A DNA stretch of 64,000 nucleotides from Agrobacterium arsenijevicii (lineage in GTDB: Bacteria > Pseudomonadota > Alphaproteobacteria > Rhizobiales > Rhizobiaceae): the NCBI GenBank assembly GCA_000949895.1, contig JWIT01000002.1:186001-250000 (forward strand), in the 5' to 3' direction. Made by a program: the position numbers and the translations under genes. How positions within the stretch are numbered: position 1 is the first letter of the stretch; each line of letters begins with the position of its first letter. This document shows positions 1-9,081 of this stretch, one piece after another. A model generated the notes under the pieces. That model was not told where the DNA came from. It saw nothing but the letters and a program-made list of their open reading frames with translations, and made no database searches.

Positions 1-681
1 CATCCAGTCCTTCAGCGTGTCGGTTCCCCACAGGCTGAAGAAAATCTTCTGGGCGTTCTGCGGGATTTTCGTCGCGTCCGTGACTTCGTGGACGAGCTTG
101 CCATTGACGTAATAACGCAGGCGCTGCGGTTCCCAGACAAAGGCGTAATCGTTGAAGCCGGCATCGGCCCCGCCTGCCACCGGGACCAGCTTCTCATTGC
201 CGCCCTTGGCGGAAACATACTGGTTCAGCTGTACCTGAGCCGTATTCTTGCCGAGAACCTCGAAGTCGATTTCATCATGGGGCTTTTTGTCGGTTGGGCC
301 GATATAGGTGAAGAAAGCGGAATTCAGCCCGGAGCCGGTGGCGGCTTTCAGCCGTGCTTCATAGGTGCCGTAGCGATACCGCCCCTTGGTCTGGATTTCC
401 CCGCAGGCGAAGTTGCGATCGCCAGCCTTGGCTTCTTCAAAGCCGAGCGTCAGCTGGCCGTTTTCCACCGTCGCCAGCTTCTTCGACCAGGTGCAGTTCT
501 GATGCGAACCGTTGTTCCAGCCGTCGGAGACGTACCAGAACGACCTGTCCATCGTATCGAAGTTTTCGATGAAGGATGCACCGTTGCCTTCTTGTGCCTG
601 GCTCGGTGTCGTGAAGGGTGTCGCCAGCAGGGCGGCGGCGAGAAGAATGCGTGTCTGAACGCGGGTGACAAATGTTGTCAT
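1..681 (-). CDS. exoK: ExoK-like endo-1,3-1,4-beta-glycanase (GH16), 3' end cut by window
   Basis: Secreted glycosyl hydrolase that clips nascent succinoglycan into shorter chains. The frame stays open from an ATG at 681 to base 1 (227 codons), so only the C-terminus is missing. Residues 1-29 form a Sec signal peptide (positive start, Leu/Ala core, SQA before the likely cleavage site). The GH16 active site is HDEIDFE at residues 135-141: Glu137 is the expected nucleophile and Glu141 the acid/base. The Shine-Dalgarno AGAGGTGA overlaps the stop of exoH 4 bp upstream, so translation of the two is probably coupled. Family and context agree; substrate preference is inferred from the exo setting. 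Confidence 0.92.
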   Translation of the reverse strand, partial: MTTFVTRVQTRILLAAALLATPFTTPSQAQEGNGASFIENFDTMDRSFWYVSDGWNNGSHQNCTWSKKLATVENGQLTLGFEEAKAGDRNFACGEIQTKGRYRYGTYEARLKAATGSGLNSAFFTYIGPTDKKPHDEIDFEVLGKNTAQVQLNQYVSAKGGNEKLVPVAGGADAGFNDYAFVWEPQRLRYYVNGKLVHEVTDATKIPQNAQKIFFSLWGTDTLKDWM

Positions 682-685
682 TGGT

Positions 686-1834
686 TCACCTCTGTCGTTG
701 CGAATAAAGTGTTTCGGATGTGGGCGGACCGATCATAGAGGCCCGTTTTGCGGCAAAATCGGCCGTCGTCTTGCGTTTGCCGTTTCGGCTTCCGGTGAGT
801 ATGGCGTAGACGGCCGGCAGGTATTTGCGGGTCTGGGCGTTGCTGACCACCAGAATTGCAAAGGCGGAAAGCGTCGCGATAACGTAGAAGGCCGGATAGA
901 AATCGGGTCCGCCCTTGTTCCACACCATCCACATGATGACGAGCAGCGGATAATGGGCGCAGAATATCCAGAAGCTGAGGCTTCCGGTTTCGGAAAGCCG
1001 CTTGCCGAGCCTGCTCCGGATCAAAAGCGCCGAAGATGCCCAGAAACCCAGTGCTCCGAAAACTGCGAGCAAATTGCGCGACATGTTCAGCCAGAAAGTG
1101 AATTCCGGGCCGGTGAAATAGAGGCCTGTCGCCAGCATGGCTGCGGCGACAAAGGTCACAGCCATGATCGGGAAGGCGTAAGGGTCGAGCGCCTTGACGT
1201 TGACGCGGTGCAGGGCAAGCGCAATGCCGAGCGAAAAGCTGAAGAGGATGGATTTTTTCTGGACGATGAAGATCGTCAGATCCGGCAGGGCAGTGATGAA
1301 AAGCAGCAGGGCGAGCGTCGGCAGCGCAAAGCGGCGCATGAGAAAGGCGAGCACCGGCGACAGCAGGATGCAGACGAACAGGTCGCGCAGGAAATAGAGC
1401 GGCACATTCACCGGCAGTTCTTCAAGTGCGGTTCCATGGCTGATGATTTCACGCGCGGTGGCGTTCCAGAGATCCGGGAAATAACCCACACCGACATCGA
1501 ACAGCTGGACCAGCAAAACGACGGCAAACAGCGCACCGTTCCAGATGAAGAAGGGCAAGAGCACTGTCTTCGACTTCGAGCGGATCGTCGCCGAGTAATC
1601 GAATTCGCTCATGCCACGGCGAAACAGCAAATATCCGGAAATGGCGCTGAGACAGGGCACGCCGATGCGAAACAGGGCATCGCCCAGAAAAATGCGCAGC
1701 CAGTCGAAGAAGCCGTAAAGGCCAAGAAATGGGCTGGTTTCGGCATCGTGCGGCACATGGACGAACACGATTCCGGAGATCAGCAATATACGCATCAAAT
1801 TGATACGGGAGGATAGGTTCTGATCGACAGTCAC
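686..1834 (-). CDS. exoH: ExoH succinoglycan succinyltransferase (acyltransferase 3 family)
   Basis: Multi-pass inner-membrane acyltransferase that adds succinyl groups to the succinoglycan octasaccharide. The roughly 382-residue protein is almost entirely hydrophobic helices, about ten, with an early SRINLMRILLISGIVFVH segment that fits the first helix of acyltransferase-3 proteins; the tail after about residue 345 is basic and probably cytoplasmic. I chose the GTG at 1834 because AGGGG lies 8 nt before it. The frame is open to another GTG at 1864, which has no clear ribosome site. It sits between exoT and exoK on the same strand and ends 4 bp before the exoK start. The family is clear; the succinyl specificity rests on synteny with known exo clusters. 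Confidence 0.88.
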   Translation of the reverse strand: MTVDQNLSSRINLMRILLISGIVFVHVPHDAETSPFLGLYGFFDWLRIFLGDALFRIGVPCLSAISGYLLFRRGMSEFDYSATIRSKSKTVLLPFFIWNGALFAVVLLVQLFDVGVGYFPDLWNATAREIISHGTALEELPVNVPLYFLRDLFVCILLSPVLAFLMRRFALPTLALLLFITALPDLTIFIVQKKSILFSFSLGIALALHRVNVKALDPYAFPIMAVTFVAAAMLATGLYFTGPEFTFWLNMSRNLLAVFGALGFWASSALLIRSRLGKRLSETGSLSFWIFCAHYPLLVIMWMVWNKGGPDFYPAFYVIATLSAFAILVVSNAQTRKYLPAVYAILTGSRNGKRKTTADFAAKRASMIGPPTSETLYSQRQR

Positions 1835-2207
1835 ATCAGTCACCCCTAATTGGGCGGCGTCCACCCACGCCGCGTTGCAACCAGAGCGAACTTAAGCCCG
1901 CACTTGTAATTCTGGTTTCGACTTTAGGGTAAAATGTGGCGACGCGGGAAAAACACAAGCTTAGATATTGCGGGTGATTGTCTGGCGTTCCGGTATTCCT
2001 GGTGAGTTTAAAAAATCAACTAACTGAAATTATTTGTATTTTCGTAATTTCCAGTCATCGTTAAAAAACGTCGAAGGGTGCGTTATTATCGTCGGTCGCG
2101 ATATTGCGCCGCAAAAAGAATGGTTTTGCCACTCCGTCACGGCGGACTTATCCGTGACGGGAAGGGCCGGTTAACGGCCGAAATGAGGCGGTTCCGGTCG
2201 TGGGTTG
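1835..2207. other. Intergenic region exoH / exoT
   Basis: A 373-bp AT-richer stretch without a credible gene. It must hold the promoter for exoH-exoK (minus strand). Near the exoT end are two hairpins: CCGTCACGG/CCGTGACGG (2134-2160) and GGCCG/CGGCC (2165-2179). The rest, about 1900-2130, shows short A and T tracts but no repeat or operator I can name. Confidence 0.5.
2134..2160 (-). terminator. Hairpin downstream of exoT
   Basis: A perfect 9-bp inverted repeat (CCGTCACGG, 9-nt loop, CCGTGACGG) lies 48 bp past the exoT stop. In the exoT direction a run of five T follows about 16 nt after the stem rather than directly, so it is not a textbook intrinsic terminator. A second 5-bp hairpin (2165-2179) sits between it and the exoT stop. 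Confidence 0.4.
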
Positions 2208-3686
2208 CTAACCTTGGGTTGTGTTTTCACGCATTCGCCGCGATTTGACCATTCCGAGGATTTTTCGAAGCAGCGCGCGTTCGGTGAGCAGGATCAGCAC
2301 CGCATAGATGACGCCGCCGACCGCGGCGCCGACGAGGACCTGAAGCGTTGCACTGGGGATGCGTTCAGCAAGGATGTGCAGCAGGTAACGCACTGAAACG
2401 GCCATGACCAGTGCCGCTATCATCGGCCTGCTGCTGACATAGAGGCCGCTGAAAAACGGCGTATCGCTGGCCCTGAATACGGCCCAGGAGTATGCGATCA
2501 GCGTCACCGCATTGACGATGCAGAGCCATATCATCGCGTCGATCAGGCTACCGTAAACGGCAGCGGCCCAGACGGCGACCGTCGTGACGATGGCCCGGAT
2601 CGTCGCCGACCAGAACAGCACGCGCCCGTAACCGGCACCCTTGAGATAGGGGATGAAAGTGCTGCATGGCGTGAGAATGGCCTTCGACAGGGCCAGAAGG
2701 CCGAGAACCGGCCAGGCATAGGCCCAGTTCTGTCCGAAGATCACCAGCATGGCCGGCTCGGCCACCGCCCATAGACCGAACATCATCGGCGCAAGCAACA
2801 CCGTCAACACCTGTGTGCTGAACATCAGCGCATCACGCCGGCGTTGCGGATCGTCCATCATGCGGCTGAAGGCGGGAAACAAAACGCCCATGACGGCGGA
2901 CAGCACGACCTGATTGGGAATGCTGGCAAAGCGGTTCGAGGCGGAATAGGCGCCGGCATCGGCAAGGCCGAGATGCCGGGCTATCACCACCATCGGCGAC
3001 TGGAAGGTGACGAAATTGGCGATTTCCGACCCCATCAGGCCGGAGCTGAAGCCGAGAAGCGGCACCAGGCGGCGTGGTTTCATGACGAAGCGCGGGCAAT
3101 AGCGGGAAACGGCGTAAAGCCCGACAAGCCTGATGAGGGCAGCGGCGAAAAGCTGGATGATGAGGGCCCAGACGCCGAAGCCGAAAAGGGCCATAACCAC
3201 GGCAACCACCGCCGCGATGCTTTCGGACGCCATGCTCCACAGCGCGTCCTGGCTGAAGTTCATGCGCCGGGCAAGCAGCGAATAGGCGACATCACCCGCA
3301 AGTTGCAAAGGGATGAGAAAGGCCATGATGCGCAGCAGATAGGCGCTTTCCACCGCACCCAGAAGCCCGCCGAAAAACTCCGCGAAGAAGTAGAGAACGG
3401 CGGCCATGGTGCATGAAATCGCCAGATTTGCCCAGAAAACGGTATGGATCGTATCCATATCCTCTTCTTTTTCGACAATCAGCGCCGAGGTTAGCCCCGC
3501 TCCGGCTATCATGGTGAGGAATTGTACAACCGTTAGTCCTACCGCCACCACGCCGAATTCTTCCGGGGAAAGCAGTCGAGCGAGAATGGGGACGGTGACA
3601 AATTTAAGCCCGAATGTCCCTGTCTTAGACAGAACGCTCCAGCCGACATTCGTGGTGATGGTCTTTACATTTGGAGCTGGGGGCAT
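2208..3686 (-). CDS. exoT: ExoT, Wzx-like polysaccharide export protein
   Basis: Inner-membrane flippase-type transporter proposed to move lipid-linked succinoglycan units across the membrane. The 492-residue product has the polysaccharide_synt fold: an N-terminal KTITTNVGWSVLSKTG segment, then PILARLLSPEEFGVVA, which is the usual signature of Wzx/RfbX proteins, followed by about 12-14 hydrophobic helices. Length matches the roughly 494-residue Sinorhizobium ExoT. It is transcribed away from exoW, so the 119 bp between their starts is a shared divergent promoter region. ExoT is usually linked to low-molecular-weight succinoglycan export; that detail is family knowledge, not visible here. Confidence 0.88.
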   Translation of the reverse strand: MPPAPNVKTITTNVGWSVLSKTGTFGLKFVTVPILARLLSPEEFGVVAVGLTVVQFLTMIAGAGLTSALIVEKEEDMDTIHTVFWANLAISCTMAAVLYFFAEFFGGLLGAVESAYLLRIMAFLIPLQLAGDVAYSLLARRMNFSQDALWSMASESIAAVVAVVMALFGFGVWALIIQLFAAALIRLVGLYAVSRYCPRFVMKPRRLVPLLGFSSGLMGSEIANFVTFQSPMVVIARHLGLADAGAYSASNRFASIPNQVVLSAVMGVLFPAFSRMMDDPQRRRDALMFSTQVLTVLLAPMMFGLWAVAEPAMLVIFGQNWAYAWPVLGLLALSKAILTPCSTFIPYLKGAGYGRVLFWSATIRAIVTTVAVWAAAVYGSLIDAMIWLCIVNAVTLIAYSWAVFRASDTPFFSGLYVSSRPMIAALVMAVSVRYLLHILAERIPSATLQVLVGAAVGGVIYAVLILLTERALLRKILGMVKSRRMRENTTQG

Positions 3687-3805
3687 ACAAGCATCCTGTT
3701 TCTGGAGGCCGGCGGGGAGGAACGCCGGTGGGGAGTTGCCGATACCATCGGGGCCGCTTTTAGGATCGGGCCCGACACTTCTTGATCAACGCAAGGGGCG
3801 AAACA

Positions 3806-4771
3806 ATGGCAAGATTTACTGTCGTAATTCCCTATTATCAAAAGCAGCACGGAATTCTTGGACGTGCGCTCGCATCGGTTTTTGCGCAGACTTACCAGGA
3901 TTTCGATCTTGTTATCGTCGATGACGAATCGCCATATCCGATAGACAATGAGCTTGCAGAACTTTCGCAAGCGCAGAAAGACCGGATTATCGTCATTAAG
4001 CAGGCCAATGGCGGGCCGGGTGGCGCGCGCAATACCGGCCTCGACCATGTTCCGGATGGCACCGATTACGTGGCGTTTCTTGATTCGGACGATATCTGGA
4101 CGCCCGATCATCTCCAGAATGCGACCTTCGCGCTCACGACATTTGGCGGTGAGTGCTACTGGGCATCCATGCAGGCAAGTGACGAATTTTATTACCATTT
4201 CGCCATTTCCGAGCTGGAGAAGAACGAGGGTGCCGCAAGGCTTTCGGAGCGGCCTCTGGTGATCGAGCTGCCGGATCTGGCAAGCGTGATGCTGCGCAAC
4301 TGGAGCTTCCTGCACCTCTCCTGCATGGTGATTGGCCGCCCCCTGTTTGAGAAGATACGCTTCGATCCGGCGCTCCGGTTGGCGGCGGAAGATGTGCTGT
4401 TTTTTTGCGATTCCATCCTCGCATCGAAGCGCACGCTTCTGTGTGACGATGCCGGCGCGATGCGTGGCATGGGCGTCAATATCTTCCACAGCATCGACAA
4501 CACCTCGCCGGAATTCCTGCGCCAGCAGTTCAATACCTGGGTGGCGCTCGATACGCTGGAGGGGCGTTTTTCGCGACGTCCGGACGATGTGGCATCGATC
4601 GCTTCTTATAAAAACACGGCGCGAAAACAGGCGCTGTGGAGCCAGGCGGGCAATCTGAAACGGCGCAAGCTGCCCGAATTCGGACTGCTGCTGAAGTGGG
4701 CGATGCGCGATCCGGCGCTCCTGCGAGCCGCTTTTGAGCTCGGCGCGGGCAAAATAGTGCGGACAAGATGA
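3806..4771 (+). CDS. exoW: ExoW succinoglycan glucosyltransferase (GT2)
   Basis: Family 2 glycosyltransferase that in Sinorhizobium adds the seventh sugar (beta-1,3 glucose) of the succinoglycan side chain on the cytoplasmic face. The 321-residue protein starts MARFTVVIPYYQK, the standard GT2 first strand; DLVIVDDESP carries the nucleotide-binding Asp pair, and ANGGPGGARNTGL with FLDSDDIW gives the metal-binding DxD. Start at 3806 is preceded by AAGGGG at 7 nt; an ATG at 3782 in frame would add eight residues without a ribosome site. It is followed 51 bp later by exoV. Acceptor specificity is by synteny. Confidence 0.9.
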   Translation: MARFTVVIPYYQKQHGILGRALASVFAQTYQDFDLVIVDDESPYPIDNELAELSQAQKDRIIVIKQANGGPGGARNTGLDHVPDGTDYVAFLDSDDIWTPDHLQNATFALTTFGGECYWASMQASDEFYYHFAISELEKNEGAARLSERPLVIELPDLASVMLRNWSFLHLSCMVIGRPLFEKIRFDPALRLAAEDVLFFCDSILASKRTLLCDDAGAMRGMGVNIFHSIDNTSPEFLRQQFNTWVALDTLEGRFSRRPDDVASIASYKNTARKQALWSQAGNLKRRKLPEFGLLLKWAMRDPALLRAAFELGAGKIVRTR

Positions 4772-4822
4772 TCGAATTCTTGCCTGCAAGAATTTATATG
4801 TTTTTCACCCAGGAGTGACCTC

Positions 4823-5776
4823 ATGAAACCTTACCACTGGGAATCGCATCACGGCAATTTCGGCGACGATCTCAATCTGTGGCTGTGGGACTTTCTGCTC
4901 CCCGGGCTGCGGGACGTGCATGATGACGTGATGCTTGTCGGTGTCGGCACGGTTCTCAACGATACCCTGTTGCCCGCAAAGCAGCGCAAGCTGGTGATCG
5001 GCAGCGGTTATGGCTACGGCGCGGTGCCGGACACGAGCACCGGATTTTGGGATATTCGCTGCGTGCGCGGCGAAAAAACCGCAGCCAAGCTCGGGCTTGC
5101 TCCCGAAAAAGGCATTGTCGATCCCGCCGTTATGGTGACCGAGATGCCCGAGTTCAAAGGCTTGCCGAAACTGCACAAGAAAACCTTCGTTCCCCATTGG
5201 GAATCGGCGGAATTCGGCATGTGGGAAACCGTCTGCGAACCGGCGGGGCTGACCTATCTCGACCCGCGCGGCGAGGCAATGTCGGTCATCCGCGCCATCG
5301 CTCAATCGGAATTCATCGTGGCCGAATCCATGCATGGCGCCATCCTTGCCGATGCGTTCCGTGTGCCATGGGTTGCGGTCAGCACGTCGCCGTCGATCAA
5401 CAGTTTCAAGTGGAGCGATTGGGCAGGCTCGGTCGGCGTGGAATATCAGCCGCGTTACGTGCCGGTTTCGACCCGTGCTGAGGCGGCGAAAAAGGGTTCG
5501 CGTTTCTGGGGCATGAACTTCCCGCCGCCGCCGGCCCCCATCGTTGCCGAGACCGGCTCTGTCCCGTCACATGAGGGCGATGTGCTGGTACGGTCGCAGG
5601 AAACGCAATCCCTGTCGCTGCGCAAACTGGCGAAGCAGGTGCTGGCAGCACCTTCGACGCTGGCACTGTGGCAAGCGAGCCGTGCCGAGCCGCGTCTTAG
5701 CCCGGATGGCAGGCTGGAAGAACGCAAGGAACGCTTTTCCGCCGTTCTGGAGACGATCAAGCGGGATTATCTCTAG
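4823..5776 (+). CDS. exoV: ExoV polysaccharide pyruvyl transferase
   Basis: Transfers pyruvate from phosphoenolpyruvate to the terminal glucose of the succinoglycan side chain, the last sugar decoration before export. The 317-residue protein begins with HYWESHHGNFGDDLN, typical of the PS_pyruv_trans family (GNFGDDL), and contains ESMHGAILADAFRVPWV at about residues 169-185, the conserved SxHG motif. AGGAG lies 8 nt before the ATG. It follows exoW closely and is probably co-transcribed. The 3' side carries a RIME-like repeat rather than a terminator. Confidence 0.92.
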   Translation: MKPYHWESHHGNFGDDLNLWLWDFLLPGLRDVHDDVMLVGVGTVLNDTLLPAKQRKLVIGSGYGYGAVPDTSTGFWDIRCVRGEKTAAKLGLAPEKGIVDPAVMVTEMPEFKGLPKLHKKTFVPHWESAEFGMWETVCEPAGLTYLDPRGEAMSVIRAIAQSEFIVAESMHGAILADAFRVPWVAVSTSPSINSFKWSDWAGSVGVEYQPRYVPVSTRAEAAKKGSRFWGMNFPPPPAPIVAETGSVPSHEGDVLVRSQETQSLSLRKLAKQVLAAPSTLALWQASRAEPRLSPDGRLEERKERFSAVLETIKRDYL

Positions 5777-5848
5777 GGGTCAAATGTCGGGTGCGGCAGG
5801 AAATTTTTTGCCGTTCTTGCTTAAAGATAATATCCTCTGACTTCTCTA

Positions 5849-5938
5849 CCGTCATGCTCGGGCCCTGTCCCGAGCATCTGCAACCGACTGATTTAATGCG
5901 ACGTGGTTGGATCCTCGGGACAAGCCCGAGGATGACGG
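5849..5938. repeat. RIME-like palindromic intergenic repeat, copy 1
   Basis: Two facing palindromes: ATGCTCGGG/CCCGAGCAT near 5853-5877 and ATCCTCGGG/CCCGAGGAT near 5910-5933, bounded by CCGTCAT and ATGACGG. This two-palindrome layout of about 90 bp matches the Rhizobium-specific intergenic mosaic elements known in Rhizobiaceae. It lies between the convergent exoV and exoU ends, where its transcripts would fold into strong hairpins. A related copy is at 19682-19757. Confidence 0.75.
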
Positions 5939-5987
5939 CGGAGTGTTGGGCAAGATTGTCTCCCCAAACCCCGCACGCCGTTTTCCC

Positions 5988-6980
5988 TCACGAAACCGGC
6001 GTGCCGTCGAGCAGATAGCGAACGTCCCGCACCGGTTGCGGCGGTTTGCGGAAGCGGGCGGTCTTGTCGGTCCAGATACCGCGTGTGATGGCGGGCAGGG
6101 CAGGCAGACGTGCAAGAGCGTGGGACAGCGCGCCGCCCATGCCTTTCTGCTTTTTCGCATCGAGAAAATGGCGAAGCTCGAACTTGGCGCGGATATGTTT
6201 TTCGTGCTCACGCAGGATCGCCGTCTCGCTGGCGGAAAGTTTGCAGTCGGCGAGAATAGCCTTGTCGGCCTGGTATAAACGGCGGAGATCCTCGGTGCTG
6301 TGGCGGCCGCTCAGCGAGTTGCCACGAACGATCGCCCCGTAACCGCAATGGCGGATGACCTTGTAGCGGGCGCCGGCGGCAAGTGCGCGGGTGTAGAGCT
6401 CGTAGTCTTCGCCTAGACGCAGGCGCTCGTCATAACGCAGCGCGTGTTTGTCCAGAAAGGCGCGGCGGATCACCGGTTTCAGAAAGCCGGTTTCTCCGCG
6501 CTCCACGCCGGGTCGGGAAATATTGCCTTCCACAAATTCCGTCAGCGACAGGAACCGGGCCTGTGGTTCAAAGCGGGCCGGCTGCATGGACGATGCGCCC
6601 GGAACCGATTGCTGGATGAAGGCGATATTGTCGGCGACCAGATCCCAGTCGTCGTCAGCCAACATGGCGGCAAAACGACCCCGGAAAAAGAAATCGTCCG
6701 CATCGAGAATACTGATGAGCGGCGCGGATGAAATCGAGATCGCATGGTTGCGGGCAGCCGAAGGGCCGCGATTGACCTCGAATCGTACGACCCTCAAACG
6801 GCCCGTGCCGTCATCCGCCGCATGCGCCACATCGCTGGTCGCATCGGTGGAGCCATCGTCGATCACCACGACTTCGGCGACCTCCGGTTCCACAAGGGCG
6901 GAGCGGATGGCGATCTCTATTGTCTCAGATGCGTTTTTCGCAGCGATGATGACGCAAATGGGCTGTGAACCGCTCACCAT
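5988..6980 (-). CDS. exoU: ExoU succinoglycan glucosyltransferase (GT2)
   Basis: Family 2 glycosyltransferase expected to add the sixth sugar (beta-1,6 glucose) to lipid-linked succinoglycan. The 330-residue product opens with QPICVIIAAKNASETIEIAI, then VVVIDDGSTDAT (nucleotide-binding Asp residues), NRGPSAARNHAI and ISILDADDFF (metal-binding DxDD), the standard order in GT2 enzymes. The C-terminal third is basic and contains a helix-rich membrane-associating region. AAGGA lies 7 nt before the ATG. It converges on exoV. Length is close to known ExoU proteins; assignment as ExoU rather than another Exo glucosyltransferase relies on gene order. Confidence 0.85.
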   Translation of the reverse strand: MVSGSQPICVIIAAKNASETIEIAIRSALVEPEVAEVVVIDDGSTDATSDVAHAADDGTGRLRVVRFEVNRGPSAARNHAISISSAPLISILDADDFFFRGRFAAMLADDDWDLVADNIAFIQQSVPGASSMQPARFEPQARFLSLTEFVEGNISRPGVERGETGFLKPVIRRAFLDKHALRYDERLRLGEDYELYTRALAAGARYKVIRHCGYGAIVRGNSLSGRHSTEDLRRLYQADKAILADCKLSASETAILREHEKHIRAKFELRHFLDAKKQKGMGGALSHALARLPALPAITRGIWTDKTARFRKPPQPVRDVRYLLDGTPVS

Positions 6981-7089
6981 GTGTTGTCCTTCTGCTTTGA
7001 CGAACCGTCAGGATTTGGCCAGCAGAAAGTGTCAGGGGTGTGGATGCAAGCGATTTTTTGCGACGCAATAAAAGAATATACGCGAAAGG

Positions 7090-7368
7090 TCACATATCGG
7101 TCAGTTTTGCGCCGTGTGGCGGGGCGCTGCTTACCGTGTCCGTCGTCATGGTCTCGGCGCTGAGATCACGGGCAAAGGTTTCGCGCATCCGGCGTTTTTC
7201 CCGGGCAACGAGAACCAGAATTGCAATAAAATAACCGGTTTGCAGGATGACGGCGCAGATAAGGGTCTGGATGAAAGCTGTATAGAACGAGCCGTGAATG
7301 AAATATGTAGCAACCGCAAAAACAAGCAATGCACCGATCATGCTGAAAAAGACACGAGGTGCATACAT
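7090..7368 (-). CDS. exoX: ExoX exopolysaccharide production repressor
   Basis: Small inner-membrane protein that lowers exopolysaccharide output after translation, thought to act against the ExoY priming transferase. The 92-residue form starting MYAPRVFFSMIGALLVF at 7368 resembles ExoX/Psi proteins as I remember them: a short amphipathic start, two closely spaced hydrophobic helices (about residues 8-45) and a basic cytoplasmic tail with EKRRMR. GAGGAG precedes this ATG by 6 nt; the frame extends upstream to 7473 but without a ribosome site or family match. It is upstream of exoU on the same strand, 109 bp apart. No exoY is present in this window. Confidence 0.82.
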   Translation of the reverse strand: MYAPRVFFSMIGALLVFAVATYFIHGSFYTAFIQTLICAVILQTGYFIAILVLVAREKRRMRETFARDLSAETMTTDTVSSAPPHGAKLTDM

Positions 7369-7708
7369 GGTGCTCTCCTCCCGAGAACGACTTCTCCGTT
7401 TTTGGCTGCGCTGCGGCATTCTTTTTTCTTTGCAAGAAATATACGATGAGACCGGTGTTGTTTCAACACACATATACTTCTTCTATCTCCCACGGCATGA
7501 AATTTCGGTAATCTTGATTGGTAAATTCCTTGGTAATCGGCGTTTTGCCCGAATCGGGTTGGTCCGCACCGCGGATTTGGACAGCAGGCGCCGCCTAAAA
7601 ACCCGTCTGTGCAAGGCCTTCCCGGCCTTCTCTCTCGCTTAGCAGACTTCGTTAACCATCCAGCCTTTAAAAAGTCGGTATTGATTCCTCGAAGAGCAAG
7701 GTGCCCGC
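7369..7708. other. Intergenic region exoX / DUF6074-like gene
   Basis: A 340-bp divergent region with no credible gene. It should contain promoters for both flanking genes. GGTAATC occurs twice in direct orientation (7507-7513 and 7532-7538), 25 bp apart, with a related GGTAAAT between them. That could be a regulator site but it is too short to assign. Confidence 0.4.
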
Positions 7709-7975
7709 GTGACGACGAATTCGGAAGTAATCGCCTTTCCGGCAAAGAACCGTATTGCCAATGTAAAGCGGTGCGCAACCATGCTCGACCGGCTGCATGG
7801 TGTGGAGGCGAATGATTTCTGGCGCAGGGAGTGCCGAGAACTGGCCGCCTATCTGACGGGCCTTGGCTATGAGGACGCCGCCATGCGGCGCGAGGTCATG
7901 GAGTTTCAAAACGCAGTGCAGGCTGAATTGTGGACGGGCGATGCTGCGCCTGAGGCGCGCCGCGACAGCCACTGA
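7709..7975 (+). CDS. Small conserved protein, DUF6074-like
   Basis: An 88-residue soluble protein of unknown function with a GTG start; GAGCAAGG lies just upstream. The N-terminal VIAFPAKNRIANVKR followed by FWRRECRELAAYL and a helical Met/Ala-rich segment resembles small Rhizobiaceae proteins classed as DUF6074 (recalled, not searched). No signal peptide, membrane segment or cysteines. It converges on the TPR lipoprotein gene and both end on the same strong terminator. Function unknown. Confidence 0.6.
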   Translation: MTTNSEVIAFPAKNRIANVKRCATMLDRLHGVEANDFWRRECRELAAYLTGLGYEDAAMRREVMEFQNAVQAELWTGDAAPEARRDSH

Positions 7976-8000
7976 GGCATCAGCGTTTCCCATTAAAAAA

Positions 8001-8031
8001 GCCGGCAGGTGTTAAACCTGCCGGCTTTTTT
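8001..8031. terminator. Bidirectional intrinsic terminator
   Basis: GCCGGCAGGT and ACCTGCCGGC (8001-8010 and 8016-8025) form a perfect 10-bp stem with loop GTTAA, preceded by six A and followed by six T. It serves both the small gene ending at 7975 and the TPR gene ending at 8050. Confidence 0.93.
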
Positions 8032-8049
8032 GTTCCGTGCCTGTTTTGA

Positions 8050-8946
8050 TCAGGAAGCGCTGGCGCCGCGCGTGCGGGCAACGCCGTCGAGCGCGGGCTT
8101 GTATTTCGGGTCGAGCCGTGCGGCATGCGAGTAGGACTTGGCAGCCTTGGCCATCTCGCCGCGCCGCTCATAGACCAGCGCCTGGTTGGCCCAGGATTCC
8201 GCCACCTTGTCATCCAGCGAAATGGCGTGGTTGAAATCGGCGAAGGCGTTTTCGTCGTCGTTCAGCGCGACATAGGAAAGACCACGGCCGTTATAGGGTT
8301 CCGGCGAGGTCGAGGACAGCGATATGGCCTTGGAGAAGTCCTCGATGGCCTGGGCGTGCTGGTTGCGCAGCTGGTAGATCAGGCCGCGATTGTGCCATGC
8401 GCGTCCATCGGTGGTTTCGAGTTCGATGGCACGGGAGAAATCGTTGAAAGCTTCGTTTACCCGTCCGGACTGGCGATAAAGATTGCCGCGGCCGATCAGG
8501 GCCACGTCATAGCTCGCATTGATCTGCAAAGCGGCGTTGTAATCCTGCAAGGCCTGCTGCTGCTGGCCGGAGTTGCGATAGACCAGCGCGCGGTTGGCAT
8601 AGGCCTGATAAAAGCGCGGGTTCAGCTGCAGCGCCTTGTTGAAATCTTCGATGGCGCGACGCGAATCACCGGCGCGGCCATAAGCGGAGCCACGGACATT
8701 ATAGCCCTCCGGATCCTGCGGATTGGCGTTGATGACCGAGGTGAGCGAGGCGATGTTTTCCTGCGAGCCCTGGGCACGGTCGATCCGGAAGACGTCGTCA
8801 GTCTGGTTGGATGTCGCGCAGCCGGAAAGACCGGCAAGGACGGTGCAGACGACAAGGGTAACACGGAATCTTTTGTTGTTTTTCAGGGGAACCCGGCGCG
8901 TGGAGGCATCGGAGTTTTTCACAACACAGGCATCAACAGCGGTCAT
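8050..8946 (-). CDS. TPR-repeat lipoprotein (NlpI-like)
   Basis: Probable membrane-anchored scaffold. I start it at the ATG at 8946 (GAGGGA upstream), giving 298 residues; the frame is open to 9060 but the extra residues lack family logic. After a basic N-terminus come a hydrophobic helix and the lipobox LSGC at about residues 39-42, so the mature protein should be lipid-modified. From about residue 55 to the end there are six or seven consecutive 34-residue TPR units (pattern W/Y-N-RG--Y----A--DF--A--L). Such lipoproteins often assist envelope or peptidoglycan machinery; the partner here is unknown. rpsU lies directly upstream on the same strand. Confidence 0.85.
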   Translation of the reverse strand: MTAVDACVVKNSDASTRRVPLKNNKRFRVTLVVCTVLAGLSGCATSNQTDDVFRIDRAQGSQENIASLTSVINANPQDPEGYNVRGSAYGRAGDSRRAIEDFNKALQLNPRFYQAYANRALVYRNSGQQQQALQDYNAALQINASYDVALIGRGNLYRQSGRVNEAFNDFSRAIELETTDGRAWHNRGLIYQLRNQHAQAIEDFSKAISLSSTSPEPYNGRGLSYVALNDDENAFADFNHAISLDDKVAESWANQALVYERRGEMAKAAKSYSHAARLDPKYKPALDGVARTRGASAS

Positions 8947-9081
8947 TCGGAGTGGGTTCCCTCGCAGGCCGGTCTCAAAATCGTTGTCCCACGATCGGTC
9001 TCCGGCCACAAACACAAAGAGCGGCGGCGAATTGATCGCCCCCGCCCAACAAGCATTCAAAAACGTCCAAAAGACGGCCTA

